A DNA stretch of 64,000 bases, taken from the NCBI RefSeq assembly GCF_001677885.1, contig NZ_LOCQ01000047.1:1-64000 (forward strand), given 5' to 3'. The position numbers and the translations under genes are program-made. Below are positions 63,791-64,000 of this stretch, piece by piece; position 1 is the first letter of the stretch; each line of letters starts with the position of its first letter. Origin of the DNA: Janthinobacterium psychrotolerans. Its GTDB lineage: Bacteria; Pseudomonadota; Gammaproteobacteria; Burkholderiales; Burkholderiaceae_D. The notes below the pieces were generated by a model. The model was not told where the DNA came from. It was given only the letters and a program-made list of their open reading frames with translations, and searched no databases.

Positions 63791-64000
63791 TTACAGCATG
63801 GCTTTCAGCAGACGCGCCATTTCCGACGGGTTCTTGGTGACGGTGATGCCGCACGCTTCCATGATTTCCAGCTTGGCTTGTGCCGTGTCGGCGCCGCCCG
63901 AGATCAGCGCGCCGGCGTGGCCCATGCGCTTGCCTGGAGGCGCGGTGACGCCGGCGATAAAGCCGACCACCGGTTTTTTCATGTTGTCCTTGATCCAATA
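63791..64000 (-). CDS. sucD: Succinyl-CoA ligase (ADP-forming) subunit alpha, C-terminal part (partial at window edge)
   Basis: The 69 C-terminal residues are in the window: [40 protein letters not shown] and [21 protein letters not shown]. The GHAGAL block holds the phosphorylated-histidine region of SucD, which with SucC makes succinyl-CoA in the citric acid cycle. The rest of the gene lies beyond the right edge. Confidence 0.93.
   Translation of the reverse strand, partial: YWIKDNMKKPVVGFIAGVTAPPGKRMGHAGALISGGADTAQAKLEIMEACGITVTKNPSEMARLLKAML

Overview
This is a GC-rich window whose gene content and protein sequences look like a betaproteobacterium of the Oxalobacteraceae (Janthinobacterium, Massilia or Duganella type). 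That placement is an inference from protein families recognised by eye: a BphP/Rcp pair, DNA polymerase II, purCEK-tsaC and a pgk-pyk-fba run. No 16S rRNA gene is present to settle it. Most of the window is ordinary, densely packed chromosome.

Layout: 1-636 is the end of an IS21-family element that cuts off the 5' part of an FtsH-like AAA+ metalloprotease gene (646-2001). From 2088 to 13479 there is an acyl-CoA synthetase, a hybrid histidine kinase, an intact IS1595-family element (5590-6642) with an 8-bp target duplication, a response regulator plus bacteriophytochrome, polB and a probable FabMG-type enoyl-ACP reductase. At 13631 a tRNA-Leu(CAA) gene carries the scar of an integrative element: a truncated integrase, a VOC gene and a 16-bp repeat of the tRNA 3' end at 15154. 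From 15281 to 25579 come NnrU, an orphan Imm10-like protein, GNAT, membrane proteins, maeB, two tandem SMI1/KNR4-like paralogues, a divergent MarR/MFS pair and thiL.

The second scar is at 25605-27655. A 5'-truncated PaeR7I-type restriction enzyme abuts a dead IS200/IS605 element whose tnpA and tnpB both carry deletions and frameshifts. The right end of that element supplies the stop codon of a GGDEF/EAL signalling protein (27625-30186). That protein overlaps its upstream histidine kinase gene by 4 bp. A TPR-GGDEF protein and pncC follow, then a metallophosphatase lipoprotein, an orphan pair resembling IncP TraL and TraM, and a double M16 peptidase.

From 39216 onward the genes are mainly housekeeping: cysK, an FKBP isomerase, thpR, tcdA, a hemerythrin-PdxH fusion, a cyclopropane synthase-like methyltransferase, msrA, a flavin reductase, ompW, a GDSL lipoprotein, the compact purC-purE-purK-tsaC operon, fba, pyk, pgk, azlCD, an esterase cluster, a BepA-like M48 protease, moaC, a type IV pilin and the 3' end of sucD.

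The least explained items are a 120-134-bp intergenic repeat with 16-bp terminal inverted repeats, present twice in opposite orientation (39095-39214 and 58269-58402), the hemerythrin-PdxH fusion, and the TraL/TraM-like pair with no other transfer gene in view. I see no CRISPR array, prophage or complete new defence system. All family assignments are by eye and from memory, without database searches.
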